From positions 17,577 to 81,576 of the forward strand of contig JBHIEG010000007.1 in the NCBI GenBank assembly GCA_046760505.1: a DNA stretch of 64,000 nucleotides. Reading direction: 5' to 3'. The position numbers and the translations under genes are program-made. Under the pieces are notes generated by a model. That model was given only the letters and a program-made list of their open reading frames with translations, was not told the DNA's origin and ran no database searches. Positions 52,228 through 61,493 of the stretch are shown here, in pieces. How positions within the stretch are numbered: position 1 is the first letter of the stretch; every line of letters starts with the position of its first letter. Source of the DNA: CAYFZR01 sp046760505 [NCBI: Candidatus Hydrothermarchaeota archaeon] (GTDB lineage Archaea; CAYFZR01).

Positions 52228-52686
52228 GTGATGTCAGTGTTGGGAATTGGAGAGAAGGAGGTAAAAATCTTCCTGTTCATTCTTTTACTTTCTACAGGAT
52301 GCATTCATAAGGAAAAGACTCCAACTCTAAATTCTGTTCATCTAAAGGTTATTGGAGAATCTTTTATGGGGGTTCAGTATAAAAAAGAAGTTACACTCAT
52401 CCATGAAGACTTAGGATATGCATTGAAATATTCTTGTGAGGCGAGAGAGGGATTTGAAAACTTTTGCGAATGTAAAGAAGTGGAAAAAGTGGTAGAAGAA
52501 AGTACGGTAGATCAGTTTCTGAAACTACTGGATAGTCTTAGAGATGAAGGAGAAGAAGCCAAGTGTTGTGATCATCCATGGTCTGAGATTGAAGTCACCT
52601 ACTCAAATGGGAGCGGTAAAAAGATTGCAGTAAGTTTTCCAGTGGAAGTTGAGAAAATCTTTAATATTGATTGTTTGAAATCTTGA
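52228..52686 (+). CDS. Lipoprotein-like small exported protein
   Basis: About 152 residues or slightly fewer. Near the start EVKIFLFILLLSTGCIHKEK has a hydrophobic stretch and an LSTGC lipobox, followed by a Thr/Asn-containing mature part with cysteine pairs ENFCECKEV and EEAKCCDHPW and a last DCLKS. GTG at 52228 is taken as start; a GGAGG at 52256-52260 sits too close to the signal to pick a better codon, and TTG at 52240 is possible. Ten bases after the regulator, perhaps same operon. Function unknown. Confidence 0.6.
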   Translation: MMSVLGIGEKEVKIFLFILLLSTGCIHKEKTPTLNSVHLKVIGESFMGVQYKKEVTLIHEDLGYALKYSCEAREGFENFCECKEVEKVVEESTVDQFLKLLDSLRDEGEEAKCCDHPWSEIEVTYSNGSGKKIAVSFPVEVEKIFNIDCLKS

Positions 52687-52817
52687 GGAAAATATTTCTA
52701 TTTTTCAGTATATTTTACGCATTCTTACTAGGGAAAAATCATGGTTTTCCACGAGATATTTGTTTATGGTAGGATAAAATAAGCGATAAACAGGATAAAA
52801 TAAAAAATAAATGGAGA

Positions 52818-52994
52818 TCACTCTAGGGTTATCGCTCCTTGGGGACACTCATCAACACATATTTCGCATTCGGTACAATCTTCTGGACGTGCAACGATGG
52901 ATTTTCCTTCCTCAAGTTCAAATACCTCAGTTGGGCATTCGTCTACGCAAGTTCCACATCCATCGCATTTATCGTGGTCTACCACCGGGGGCAT
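52818..52994 (-). CDS. Two-cluster bacterial-type ferredoxin, 58 residues
   Basis: Minus-strand translation MPPVVDHDKCDGCGTCVDEC, then a second CTECEICVDECP motif, ending QGAITLE and a TGA at 52818-52820. Two [4Fe-4S] binding patterns C-x2-C-x2-C-x3-CP are complete. Start ATG at 52992-52994 follows GGTGGTG. TATA at 53046-53055. Monocistronic; short enough to be missed by automatic callers. The 131 bases between this gene and the lipoprotein gene contain a repeated AGGATAAAATAA (about 52770 and 52790) and nothing else I can name. Confidence 0.9.
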   Translation of the reverse strand: MPPVVDHDKCDGCGTCVDECPTEVFELEEGKSIVARPEDCTECEICVDECPQGAITLE

Positions 52995-53045
52995 ATTGCA
53001 CCACCTCGAAATTTGTTGTATGATGCTGAGGATCTATGTACTTAA

Positions 53046-53055
53046 TATTTATAAG
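53046..53055 (-). promoter_or_regulatory. TATA box of the ferredoxin gene
   Basis: On the minus strand CTTATAAATA preceded by AAATAA lies 52-61 bases ahead of the ATG at 52994. Confidence 0.6.
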
Positions 53056-53115
53056 TTATTTTTCGTTACCCCATTAGATAGGATCTTATCTTTATTTATT
53101 TTTCCAGGCGATTGG

Positions 53116-53446
53116 CTAATAGATTAACTCCGGTCGCTTGTACGTTCCGATCAGCTCATCTTCAACCAAAACATGACCTTCCATCGCTTTTTCAAGTTGC
53201 TTTCTATCAACTCCCTCAGGTAAATCCAGTAGTGTGTCCAATGCGTAAAGCTTGAACCGGTAACGATGTGCCGAACCTGAAGGTGGACAGGGCCCGCGGT
53301 ATCTCAACTCGCCAAAATCATTTCTCCCTTGGTTTCCTGAACTTGCTCCCTCAGGGAGGTGATATGTCTTCTCCATCACAGGTGTACTTCTTTGGAATAG
53401 GCTGATTGTGTTTGAATGCTGGACTTTGAATTTTCACCCGAAACAT
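53116..53446 (-). pseudogene. PEBP-family (YbhB/YbcL-like) gene with internal deletion and frameshift
   Basis: Reading the minus strand from ATG 53446 gives MFRVKIQSPAFKHNQPIPKK and YTCDGEDISPP, the correct N-terminus of the phosphatidylethanolamine-binding protein family, then a stop. In a second frame the sequence goes on with LPEGASSGNQGRNDFGELRY, RGPCPPSGSAHRYRFKLYAL and EGHVLVEDELIGTYKRPE, the correct C-terminal half. The middle, which in the family holds the DDPDAP and HW motifs (some 40-45 residues), is missing and the frames differ, so one deletion removed it. TATA-like TTTAAATA is at about 53457-53464. Not functional as it stands. Confidence 0.8.
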
Positions 53447-53549
53447 CTCCTGTTAAGATTTAAATATCTCTCCAATATAACTTAGTTTCAAATGACTCGA
53501 CAAATTGATATATTTTTTCTCAAGAGATATCCTCTTGGTGATCCCTTTG

Positions 53550-54176
53550 ATGGAAGCTGTTTTGTCCATAAAAATTCCAGATAACTGGGTTACGGAAATT
53601 ACAAACAAATATCCCGCGACGATAAAGGTCTTAGATTCTTTGCCCTTTGAAGGAGAAGGGGTTCGAGATTTGATAGAGATTACTGCTCCAGAAAATTATC
53701 TGAACAAAGTACTTAAGGAAATAAAAGAGCATCCAATGGTTTCTTATTTTGATGTAACCACGACAGATAAAGAAAAAGCATTAGCAGTAGTTTCTGCTGA
53801 TAGCTGTGTGCTATGCAGGGCTTTAACCGAGTCTGATTGTTTTCCAAGTTCAGTCTCAACTAAAGAGGACAGAACTGTGGAGTGTACATTAATAATCAGC
53901 GAGCGGACTTCTCTCAAAAGACTGATAAGAAACTTAGAAAAGGGCGGATGTGATGTTAAATTAATTAGAATATCAGGTATAGATGATAAAGAGGCCTTAA
54001 CCTCAAGACAGGAGGAAATTGTCCGTTTAGCATTTGAGAAAGGGTACTTTGACTACCCAAAGAAGGTTGGAATTCGGGATTTGGCATCAATTCTTAATAT
54101 TTCTCCATCAACTCTCTCCGTTATTCTTAGAAAGGGCGAGAAAAAAATTTTAGATGCTTATTTTAAGAAAAAATAA
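53550..54176 (+). CDS. Bat-type HTH_10 transcriptional regulator
   Basis: 208 residues from ATG 53550 behind GGTGATC; an earlier in-frame ATG (53505) would add a poorly fitting start. The C-terminal 60 residues hold the bacterio-opsin-activator-type helix-turn-helix: LTSRQEEIVRLAFEKGYFDY, PKKVGIRDLASILNISPST and LRKGEKKILDAYF. The N-terminal part is an alpha/beta sensor with three cysteines (CVLCRALTESDC, about 88-99) that might sense redox state or metal. Lies near the PEBP pseudogene and SAM synthetase. Confidence 0.82.
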   Translation: MEAVLSIKIPDNWVTEITNKYPATIKVLDSLPFEGEGVRDLIEITAPENYLNKVLKEIKEHPMVSYFDVTTTDKEKALAVVSADSCVLCRALTESDCFPSSVSTKEDRTVECTLIISERTSLKRLIRNLEKGGCDVKLIRISGIDDKEALTSRQEEIVRLAFEKGYFDYPKKVGIRDLASILNISPSTLSVILRKGEKKILDAYFKKK

Positions 54177-54280
54177 GCATTTTCAATCAAAATAAACAAG
54201 GTAAATTTTGAAACATCTGGTTTGCAAATATTTAAAAGGGACTAAAATACTATTCAATAGAAATAACTAGGGTGGATTTC

Positions 54281-55483
54281 ATGCAGAATATCGTTGTTGA
54301 AGAACTTCATGCAAGGCCAATAACTGAGTATAAAATTGAAATAGTTGAAAGAAAGGGACTGGGTCACCCGGACTTTATTTGTGATTCAATAATGGATCAA
54401 ATTTCTGTCAGGCTGAGTAAAGAATATCTGGAAAAATTTGGGGCAGTTATGCACCACAACATCGATAAGGGGCTTCTTGTCGCAGGAGAGGCTGAGCAGG
54501 CCTTTGGAGGAGGGGAAATTAAAACTCCGATGAAACTCGTGATCGGGGACAGAGCCACATTTGAAGTAGGGGATGATGAAATCGACGTAAATGAAATAGC
54601 GATTTCCACCTCTAAAAAATGGATAAAGGAAAATCTTAGATTCGTCGATCCTGAAGAGAATGTAATATATCAAGTTGAGCTGAAAAGAGGTTCCGCTGCT
54701 CTTAAAGACCTTTTTGAGAGAAAAGGTGCAGTTTTGGGAGCAAATGATACATCCGCTGCGATTGGATACGCGCCAATGTCTCCGACAGAGTTAATTGTTT
54801 ATAAAACTGAGAAATTTCTTAATTCAAAGGAGTTTAAGAAGAGATTTCCTGAATCAGGTGAAGACATCAAGGTAATGGGCCTGAGGAGCAATACGGAACT
54901 ACATCTAACCATAGCAATGGCCTTGGTTGATAGATACATCGAGTCCGAAACTGACTACTTTAGAAAGAAAGAGGCAATTTTAGAAGAAATTAAGGCATTT
55001 GTGGATAAAGAAAGTGGTATGAAGAATTATGTATACCTTAACACATTGGATCAGAAGGGCAGAGGTTTGGCAGGCTGTTATCTAACCGTTACCGGAACGT
55101 CGGCAGAAGATGCAGATTGTGGTCAAGTCGGTCGAGGTAATAGGGTAAATGGTATTATACCCCTAAACAGACCAATAGGCTCTGAAGCAGCAGCGGGAAA
55201 AAATCCTGTAAGCCATGTAGGAAAGATATACAATGTTTTAACGCATCAGATCGCAAAAAAGATATATCAAGAGATTTCTGGTATGAGAGAAGTTTATGTG
55301 TGGCTTTTATCTCAGATAGGGCAACCAATAGACCAGCCAAAGATCGTAGTAGCCCAGGTTATTTTGGAAAAAGGTAGAGTAGAGGACATTGAAAATGAGA
55401 TTAAAGCAGTTGTAGAAGATGAACTGGCCGACATCAAATCGTTCACGATGGATCTTGCCCGCGGAAGGATACCGATCTGTTAA
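54281..55483 (+). CDS. Archaeal S-adenosylmethionine synthetase
   Basis: Makes S-adenosylmethionine from methionine and ATP. 400 residues of the archaeal MAT family, distinct from bacterial MetK: start [13 protein letters not shown], then [13 protein letters not shown] (about 24-36), [20 protein letters not shown] (about 58-77), [27 protein letters not shown] near 283-300, and [11 protein letters not shown] at the end. ATG 54281 sits behind AGGGTGG; GTG 54272 is possible. TATA-like AAATATTTAAAAG at about 54227. Confidence 0.95.
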   Translation: MQNIVVEELHARPITEYKIEIVERKGLGHPDFICDSIMDQISVRLSKEYLEKFGAVMHHNIDKGLLVAGEAEQAFGGGEIKTPMKLVIGDRATFEVGDDEIDVNEIAISTSKKWIKENLRFVDPEENVIYQVELKRGSAALKDLFERKGAVLGANDTSAAIGYAPMSPTELIVYKTEKFLNSKEFKKRFPESGEDIKVMGLRSNTELHLTIAMALVDRYIESETDYFRKKEAILEEIKAFVDKESGMKNYVYLNTLDQKGRGLAGCYLTVTGTSAEDADCGQVGRGNRVNGIIPLNRPIGSEAAAGKNPVSHVGKIYNVLTHQIAKKIYQEISGMREVYVWLLSQIGQPIDQPKIVVAQVILEKGRVEDIENEIKAVVEDELADIKSFTMDLARGRIPIC

Positions 55484-55490
55484 ATATTTA

Positions 55491-55517
55491 TTAGAATATT
55501 TAGAATACTTAGAATAA
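55491..55517 (+). repeat. Three tandem 9-bp units
   Basis: TTAGAATAT, TTAGAATAC and TTAGAATAA follow each other directly, starting seven bases after the SAM synthetase stop codon. AT-rich; may be chance or part of a 3' end. Confidence 0.55.
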
Positions 55518-55650
55518 AGCGGTTCAACCTAAAGATTACACCGATTTTTTCCGATCGAATCTGCATTACGATAAATGATATGTACAAAAAATGTAGACTT
55601 TTTGATAAAGTTTAAAGGAGGTAAATTAATCCAGAGACAGGGGGAATTTT

Positions 55651-55812
55651 TTGAATGTTTTGCTGATGCTGGGTTTAGGACTTATCTTTCTTGCACTAAC
55701 TGGTTTTACTCTTGCCACTACTCATGTTGGAAAATACTTCATTAGTCTTCCGCTTCTCTTTGTAACATTAATAATTGGAATTGCCTTGGTTATAACTAGC
55801 CAAGCTTCTTGA
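55651..55812 (+). CDS. 53-residue two-helix membrane protein
   Basis: TTG start at 55651 after GGGG, then MLGLGLIFLALTGFTLATT (helix 1) and YFISLPLLFVTLIIGIALVI (helix 2) separated by HVGK, ending at TGA 55810-55812. Composition is that of a small integral membrane protein; nothing more can be said. A TATA-like sequence is not obvious; GGAGG at about 55617 may be an alternative ribosome site for a short upstream peptide. Confidence 0.5.
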   Translation: MNVLLMLGLGLIFLALTGFTLATTHVGKYFISLPLLFVTLIIGIALVITSQAS

Positions 55813-55821
55813 GGGATCATG

Positions 55822-56265
55822 TCAGTTGCATGAGAACACATCAGATCTGATAAGTTTCTGAATCTTTCTCTCATCTAAAATTTTTACCCTTCTTGAGCTT
55901 GTGTTCTCTCTTTTAAAATCTAAGAAAAAATCTACCTTTTCATTCAACTCCTTATTTGGTCCTAGAACTGTAATCTCTATCTTATCCTTAATATCTGGCT
56001 CCTCCTTTGGATACTCACTTACTAATGAGGGATCTATATCCCCCAATCCCTTATTTATGGTGTAAAATTCTATAAGAGTGCCCTCCTTAAAAATCATCCA
56101 AGTTTCAGAGTCCTTGTCCCTTGAGAAAATCTTTATACGGCCAGTATACGAATTTTCAGCCATTGTTATAATTATTTTGAAGAAATCCTCCAGTTTGAAT
56201 CCACATATTTCATCAATAATTCTTGTCCTACCGGTAATTCTAGAAACTATCATCGGTTTTTGCAC
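55822..56265 (-). CDS. Uncharacterised archaeal protein (DUF2226-like)
   Basis: 147 residues, alpha/beta. The N-terminal 75 (FFKIIITMAENSYTGRIKIF and WMIFKEGTLIEFYTINKG) resemble the effector-like N-terminal domain of archaeal DUF2226 proteins, an assignment I hold loosely. Start could be ATG 56253 (MIVSRITG). Convergent with the small membrane protein. Function unknown. Confidence 0.5.
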   Translation of the reverse strand: MQKPMIVSRITGRTRIIDEICGFKLEDFFKIIITMAENSYTGRIKIFSRDKDSETWMIFKEGTLIEFYTINKGLGDIDPSLVSEYPKEEPDIKDKIEITVLGPNKELNEKVDFFLDFKRENTSSRRVKILDERKIQKLIRSDVFSCN

Positions 56266-56452
56266 CGTGTGAAGATTAGAGAGAAACCAATAGTTATTCT
56301 CTTCCTAAACAAATTTGAAGTAATGGTTGCAGATTTGTAGGTAAAATTACGGTTAATCTATTTTGTTTTAATCTTTAAATAAAACTAGATTTCACTATAA
56401 TTTCCTAGAAAGCGTTTTTTTATGAATAAATAGGACATACGTCTGACAAAAA

Positions 56453-56469
56453 CGAAAAAAATAAATATA
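56453..56469 (+). promoter_or_regulatory. BRE/TATA of the small RNA candidate
   Basis: CGAAAAAA followed by ATAAATATA; the TATA centre lies about 26 bases before G56491, the usual archaeal distance to the first transcribed base. It lies in the 428-base gap 56266-56693, which otherwise holds the RNA candidate and, at about 56631-56646, the TATA region of the exported-protein gene. Confidence 0.6.
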
Positions 56470-56490
56470 GAATCTCCATATTAATTAAAA

Positions 56491-56552
56491 GAGGACACCA
56501 CCACCTCCCTTGCCCTCACCATCTTTCATTTTCTGGTGTCCTCAATTTTTTT
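56491..56552 (+). ncRNA. Candidate small RNA: 10-bp stem, C-rich loop, T7 end
   Basis: GAGGACACCA (56491-56500) pairs perfectly with TGGTGTCCTC (56534-56543), and a run of seven T (56546-56552) follows, like a factor-independent archaeal terminator. The predicted transcript start from the TATA at 56460-56469 falls on the first base of the stem. The 33-base loop is C-rich and includes CACCTCC (56502-56508), identical to the anti-Shine-Dalgarno end of 16S rRNA, and CCCTCACC, so it could pair with ribosome sites of mRNAs. No open reading frame of note inside. Confidence 0.6.
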
Positions 56553-56693
56553 ATGTCTTCCCTTAGTTTAAAATATTTGCGTATTTATTTCCAAATTATT
56601 TGCATTTTTATCGTCTTTAAGAGATCCAAAAGGAAATATTTAAATATTAACAACCCCATTTTGTTTTCAGACCTGGCAGGGGGGTGACAAAAT

Positions 56694-57119
56694 TTGAGGA
56701 ATGAAATTTTTTCTTTAGTGCTCTTAACAGTCATCGCCACACCGGTATTCTCTTCCTGTCTTTGTGGATTTGACCCAATTTACCTCGAAAATGGAGCAGT
56801 CCACAGAAGCAGCAACGATGCCATTTATGATACCGTAACAAGAAAAATCGAGATTCCAATAGAGGAGGAGTACTATATAAAAATCATTAGCTACGGTCTA
56901 TCAAAGCTTTACATAAATGTTCAGAGAGAAAATAGAACCATTTACGAAGTATGGTCAGTTTTTCCAGGACCTTATACAGTAAGTCCTCAACCCAACGCAG
57001 TTTCGTATTTCCGCATAGGAAATTTATCACCAGGTGAAATAAAAGTGACTCTGACTCCAGGTGGACCAAATGGTGCTCATGCAACCTTGATGGCTGGATA
57101 TTTTCCAGGACCCGGATGA
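56694..57119 (+). CDS. Small exported protein of unknown function
   Basis: 141 residues. TTG start at 56694 behind GGGGGGTGA. Signal peptide IFSLVLLTVIATPVFSSCLC with a cysteine that might be lipid-modified. The mature part is beta-rich (EEEYYIKIISYGLSKLYINV, VSYFRIGNLSPGEIKVTLTP), like a single beta-sandwich domain. Promoter GGAAATATTTAAATA about 56633-56647. Not recognised. Confidence 0.65.
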   Translation: MRNEIFSLVLLTVIATPVFSSCLCGFDPIYLENGAVHRSSNDAIYDTVTRKIEIPIEEEYYIKIISYGLSKLYINVQRENRTIYEVWSVFPGPYTVSPQPNAVSYFRIGNLSPGEIKVTLTPGGPNGAHATLMAGYFPGPG

Positions 57120-57165
57120 ATTTATAAGCGTAACTTTTTTTATTTATCCCACCTCAAAAAATTCT

Positions 57166-58113
57166 ATGAATATTTTGATAATGGGAGCCGGAGCTCTGGG
57201 CTCAGTCTTCGGAGGATTTTTATCGCGGACGAATGACGTTGTACTCGTCGGCAGAGATCCTCATATTGAGGCTATAAACAGAAAAGGCCTCAGGATTTCC
57301 GGGATATGGGGTGAACATACCTTCAACGTTAAGGCTTACACCGATACCTCAGGGATAGAGTCTCAGGACATAGTTTTTATTACCACAAAGGCTTACGATA
57401 CAAGAAAAGCATTAGAACAAATTCTTCCACTTCTTTCTGAAGAAAGCATAGTGATAAGCATGCAAAACGGTATTGGAAACGAAGAAGTTATAGAGGCACT
57501 CGTAGGAAGGAGGAGAACCATGGGAGGTATGGCGATTTTCGGTGCAAGAATTGTGAGTCCCGGGCATGTCGAGGTTACGGTATATGCAAGCGAATGTTTG
57601 GTTGGCTCTCTCAACGGAGATGCTAAGAAGTCAGAGATGGTTGCAAGGCTTATAAGCGAAGCAGGAATTCCTGCTAAACCCTCTGACGACATCATAAGGG
57701 AGAAGTGGATGAAGGCCTTTTACAATATTGCATTGAATCCTCTCTCTGCCATCTTGAAGGTACCCTACGGAATGCTCGGAGAAAATGAGGGTACCTTAGC
57801 AATTATGAGATCCATGCTGGAGGAATCTTTTCAGGTTGCCAGAGCAGAAGGAATAAATCTTAGATTCACCGCGGAAGAGTACTTCAGGTATCTGATTGAA
57901 AAGCAACTGCCTCCTACTGCGAAACATAAGAGTTCGATGCTCCAAGATATTGAAAGGGGAAAGAGAACAGAAATAGATTATTTAAATGGATTCATCGTAA
58001 AACTGGGAAAGAAACACGGTATCTCAACTCCGGTAAACGAGACGATAACAAACATATTAAAAACAATGGAAGACCCCAAATTTCAGGATGTTTTCAAAAT
58101 AAAAAGGAGATGA
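57166..58113 (+). CDS. panE: 2-dehydropantoate 2-reductase
   Basis: NADPH-dependent reduction of ketopantoate to pantoate in CoA synthesis. 315 residues. Seen: ILIMGAGALGSVFGGFLSR (3-21), TTKAYDTRKAL (about 71-81), MQNGIGNEE (about 100-108), and the catalytic Lys/Glu region REKWMKAFYNIALNPLSAI (about 180-198). The family also contains other ketoacid reductases. Followed by a cyclase-family gene at 7 bases. Confidence 0.88.
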   Translation: MNILIMGAGALGSVFGGFLSRTNDVVLVGRDPHIEAINRKGLRISGIWGEHTFNVKAYTDTSGIESQDIVFITTKAYDTRKALEQILPLLSEESIVISMQNGIGNEEVIEALVGRRRTMGGMAIFGARIVSPGHVEVTVYASECLVGSLNGDAKKSEMVARLISEAGIPAKPSDDIIREKWMKAFYNIALNPLSAILKVPYGMLGENEGTLAIMRSMLEESFQVARAEGINLRFTAEEYFRYLIEKQLPPTAKHKSSMLQDIERGKRTEIDYLNGFIVKLGKKHGISTPVNETITNILKTMEDPKFQDVFKIKRR

Positions 58114-58119
58114 TGTATT

Positions 58120-58755
58120 GTGAATGTAATAGATGTTTCTGTGAGTATATCAGAGGACATGCATTTATTTCCGGGAGATCTAAAGCCGGTGATAACCAGA
58201 GTTTCGAATATATCTGAAGGTAGCCCTTATAACCTATCTAATCTATCTTTGAGTGCTCATGCTGGAACGCATGTAGATCCGCCGCTCCATTTCCTGGAAG
58301 AAGGAAAAAGCATCGATCAAATAAAACTGGATAATTTGATTGGATACGCTATTGTATTAGATTTAACAGATTTGAACGAAAAGATAACCGCAAGAGATTT
58401 AGAGAAATTCAAAGGTTATATAAAAGAAAATGATATCATCCTTTTCAAAACGAAAAACTCTATTCTCTGGAAAGAAAAGAAATTTTCAAAGGACTACGTA
58501 TATTTAACGGAAGAAGCAGCTATATATCTAATTGAAAATGGAGTGAAAACAATCGGTATAGATTATCTGTCCATAGAAAAGTTTGGAAGCGAAGATGCAA
58601 GAGTACACAAAGAGTTGTTGAAAAATGAAGTTTTGGTAATAGAAGGATTAGACTTAAGTAATGCGAAGCAGAAGAAATATTTCTTTGTTTGTTTGCCTTT
58701 AAAGATAAAAAATGGAGATGGGGCCCCTTCAAGGGCAATACTTATAGAGGAATGA
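58120..58755 (+). CDS. Cyclase-family (kynurenine formamidase-like) metal hydrolase
   Basis: 211 residues. Metal-binding motif HAGTHVDPPLHF (about 47-58) plus DLTDL and GIDYLSIEKFGSEDARVHKE (about 147-166), as in arylformamidase KynB and related amide hydrolases. GTG start 58120; GGAGATGATG lies ahead. The substrate is unknown; an archaeal role in tryptophan breakdown is not implied. ATGA overlap with the debranching-enzyme gene (58752-58755). Confidence 0.83.
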   Translation: MNVIDVSVSISEDMHLFPGDLKPVITRVSNISEGSPYNLSNLSLSAHAGTHVDPPLHFLEEGKSIDQIKLDNLIGYAIVLDLTDLNEKITARDLEKFKGYIKENDIILFKTKNSILWKEKKFSKDYVYLTEEAAIYLIENGVKTIGIDYLSIEKFGSEDARVHKELLKNEVLVIEGLDLSNAKQKKYFFVCLPLKIKNGDGAPSRAILIEE

Positions 58756-60790
58756 CCATGTTCTCATTCACAAATCCAACGTACGAAGAGTGTTTCGATA
58801 AAGAGTGGATTGTAACAAATGGCTTGGGAGGATATGCGTCTTCTTCCATCACTGGGGCCAATACACGAAAATATCATGGTTTGCTAATTGTGTCTTTAAA
58901 TCCTCCCGCAGATAGGTGGCTCTTGTTATCTAAACTTGAAGAAAGCATCATTTATGGAGGAAAGGTCTATGAAATTTCCACAAATAGGTATCCGGATGTA
59001 ATACATCCTGAGGGATATAAATTTTTAAGTCAGTTTGTACTGGATCCCTTTCCGAGGTTTATTTACAGAATAGAGGATGTATTCATAGAGAAAAAGGTAT
59101 TCATGATTCATGGAGAAAATGCGAGCGTAATCTCCTATGATGTGGATCCTAAGGACCTTTCAAATGAATTGAAAATCTGTGTAAGGCCCCTTGTAAATTC
59201 AAGAAAACATCATGAAAACACGCATCTTCCTCTAGACTGGGAATTTTTAGAAGATGAGAGTAAAAAAAAACACAACTTAAAGCTTCTTTCGAAAATGCTC
59301 CCTCTTTCATAATAGGTTCTGATCTTGCAGAATACCTTAAGGGAGGTAATTGGTATAGAAACATGGTATATGATATCGAGAGTCAGAGAGGCATGGATGA
59401 CAGAGAAGATCATTACAATCCAGGAATATTTTGGATAAAAATCGACAAAAAAACTAAATTCAATATTCTTGCATGCGGTGGATCTCATGCAAAAAAAACA
59501 TTTGACAGATACTACACGGAAGATCCAACAAAATTTGATTTGATTTATCAGAAACAACTGGATAGATTGAGAGAATTGAACAAAAAAATGTCATTCTTGT
59601 GTGATGTAAAAGAAGAACCTTCAAATAAGATCATAAAGGCTCTTGTACATGCTTCCGACTCTTTTATTGTTGAAAGAAAGTCTGCATCCTCAAAGACGAT
59701 AATAGCTGGCTATCACTGGTTCACTGACTGGGGAAGAGATGCATTGGTCGCATTACCGGGTTTAACTTTAGTTACGAGAAGATTTGATTGCGCTAGGGAC
59801 ATACTCTCGACTTTGTCTCTCTATTGTAAAGATGGGCTCATACCCAATTATTTTTCAGATGATGGTAAACCAATATACAACTCTGCAGACGCTTCGCTAT
59901 GGTTTTTTTATGCTGTATACAAGTATTTAGAATACACAAACGATTTTGATTGGGTTGGGAAAAAATTATTTCAAACAATGAAGGATATAATATTCAATTA
60001 CACCAAAGGAACTCATTTCAATATCTCTATGGATGAGGATGGATTAATTAATGCGGGAGATAAAAATATCCAGCTAACATGGATGGATGCTAAAATTGGA
60101 GATTTTATCGTTACGCCTAGACATGGAAAAGCAGTAGAAATAAATGCCTTGTGGTATAATGCATTGAAAACTATGGAATTGGTCTGTAAAGAATTAAGAG
60201 AGGACAATACATTCTACAGAGAGAAACATAGGCTTGTAAGGAATAGTTTTAACGAAAAATTCTGGAACGAGGAAAAAGGATGTTTGTACGATGTTATTAG
60301 AGAAAGCTATGTTGATTTTTCAATAAGACCAAATCAAATATTCGCGATTAGTCTTCCATTCACGCTCTTAGATAAAGAAAGGGAAAAAAGCGTTATAATA
60401 ACTGTGATGAAAGAATTACTGACTCCGTATGGATTGAGAACCCTTTCTCCATCAGACAAAAATTACAAGGGAACTTGTACAGGAAATCAGTTGGAGAGAG
60501 ATACTGCCTATCATCAGGGAACAGTTTGGAATTGGCTTTTAGGACATTTCATAACCGCCTTTGTCAAGGTAAACAATTACTCAGAAGAGAGCAGGGAGTA
60601 TGCCAAAAAATTTTTCTTCAATCCTTTGGCTGACCATCTAAAAGATGCCGGGATTGGAACCGTATCTGAGATATTTGATGGAGATTTTCCAAATAAACCA
60701 AGAGGATGCATATCACAGGCTTGGAGTGTTGGAGAGATGCTGCGCTCATTTATGGAGGACATCATGGGTGTTAAACCGAGATATGGGTAG
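58752..60790 (+). pseudogene. Glycogen debranching enzyme (amylo-alpha-1,6-glucosidase), frame broken at an A9 tract
   Basis: About 679 codons in two frames. Part 1 (58752-59312): GDE N-terminal domain with EWIVTNGLGGYASSSI, TGANTRKYHGLLIVSLNPPADRW and VFMIHGENASVISYDVDPK. Part 2: homologous text resumes upstream of 59363, from about 59271 (TQLKASFENAPSFIIGSDLAEYLKGGNWY as read in the new frame), and continues with GYHWFTDWGRDALVALPGL, AHDASLWFFYAVYKYLE-type sequence and GNQLERDTAYHQGTVWNWLL, to the stop at 60788-60790. The two frames meet at the nine-A run 59262-59270; a tenth A restores one open frame. Could be a real lesion, a sequence error, or be read by slippage. The enzyme would remove alpha-1,6 branches of stored glycogen. 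Confidence 0.85.
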
Positions 60791-60796
60791 AACAAT

Positions 60797-60997
60797 CTAG
60801 AACTTTTCCAATATAATCTCGTGTTTCTCAAGATCTATTTTAGCGATTTTGGCCTCGACACTTTTTTTCTCTCCCAGTATTCCTGAAATTTCTACCCTAT
60901 CTCCTTTTATTTCTAGTTTTAGGGCCTCATCCATGATAATTTCTGTCTTATCACCTTTTTTTAAAATTACTTTTGATTCACACACAGGATTCACCAA
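60797..60997 (-). CDS. CooT-like small protein
   Basis: 66 residues: VCESKVILKKGDKTEIIMDE, then LKLEIKGDRVEISGILGEKK and EAKIAKIDLEKHEIILEKF. This is the pattern of the CooT/DUF2097-type family; CooT of Rhodospirillum binds nickel through an N-terminal cysteine and aids CO dehydrogenase maturation. Here the cysteine is residue 6. Its specific metal role is not known. Convergent with the debranching-enzyme gene. Confidence 0.78.
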   Translation of the reverse strand: MVNPVCESKVILKKGDKTEIIMDEALKLEIKGDRVEISGILGEKKSVEAKIAKIDLEKHEIILEKF

Positions 60998-61054
60998 AAG
61001 AATTAATAAATTAAGAGATATATAAATATAGTTCGAATTTACATATTTTTATCA

Positions 61055-61351
61055 TCACTCGTTCTCTAGGGCTACCTTTATCTTGTTTGCAACTCTTTTT
61101 CCCTTATCTGTAAGGAAGACATAGGTTTTGTAGGGATATCTCTCTTTTTCCTGCTCAACCTCGATGTACCCGTTTTCTAAAAGCGGGATTATCACATACT
61201 TGTTGAAATCCCTGCACTGGACTATTTCGCGTAATCTCGGGCGTTCGAGTTTTCCTTCATTTTCGATTAATGCTAAAAGGGCCAGGGCAGTATATTTACT
61301 TCTGAATATTTTGTTGTATATTTTCTCATATTTTTTGTATAAAGATGACAT
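61055..61351 (-). CDS. Winged-helix DNA-binding protein
   Basis: 98 residues if it starts at ATG 61351 (MSSLYKKYEKIYNKIF); a longer reading from 61456 adds 35 residues with no DNA-binding look. Winged helix: ALALLALIENEGKLERPRLR, EIVQCRDFNKYVIIPLLENG, then YPYKTYVFLTDKGKRVANKI. MarR/PadR-like. Target unknown; alone. Confidence 0.68.
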   Translation of the reverse strand: MSSLYKKYEKIYNKIFRSKYTALALLALIENEGKLERPRLREIVQCRDFNKYVIIPLLENGYIEVEQEKERYPYKTYVFLTDKGKRVANKIKVALENE

Positions 61352-61493
61352 GAGTATTTTGGTATTCACAACATTTATCACTTTTTCGCCGTTTAATGAG
61401 GGATTTAAACCGAAATAAAGGTAATTACCTAAAACAAGGAAGTATAAGCAACTCATATGCGTTACTTAGAATGATTTAGTTAAAAATTCCAAT

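Noticed and set aside
55491-55517. CRISPR-like or mobile-element origin of the 9-bp tandem repeat after the SAM synthetase
   Set aside because: Only three short AT-rich units without spacers; more likely simple repeat.
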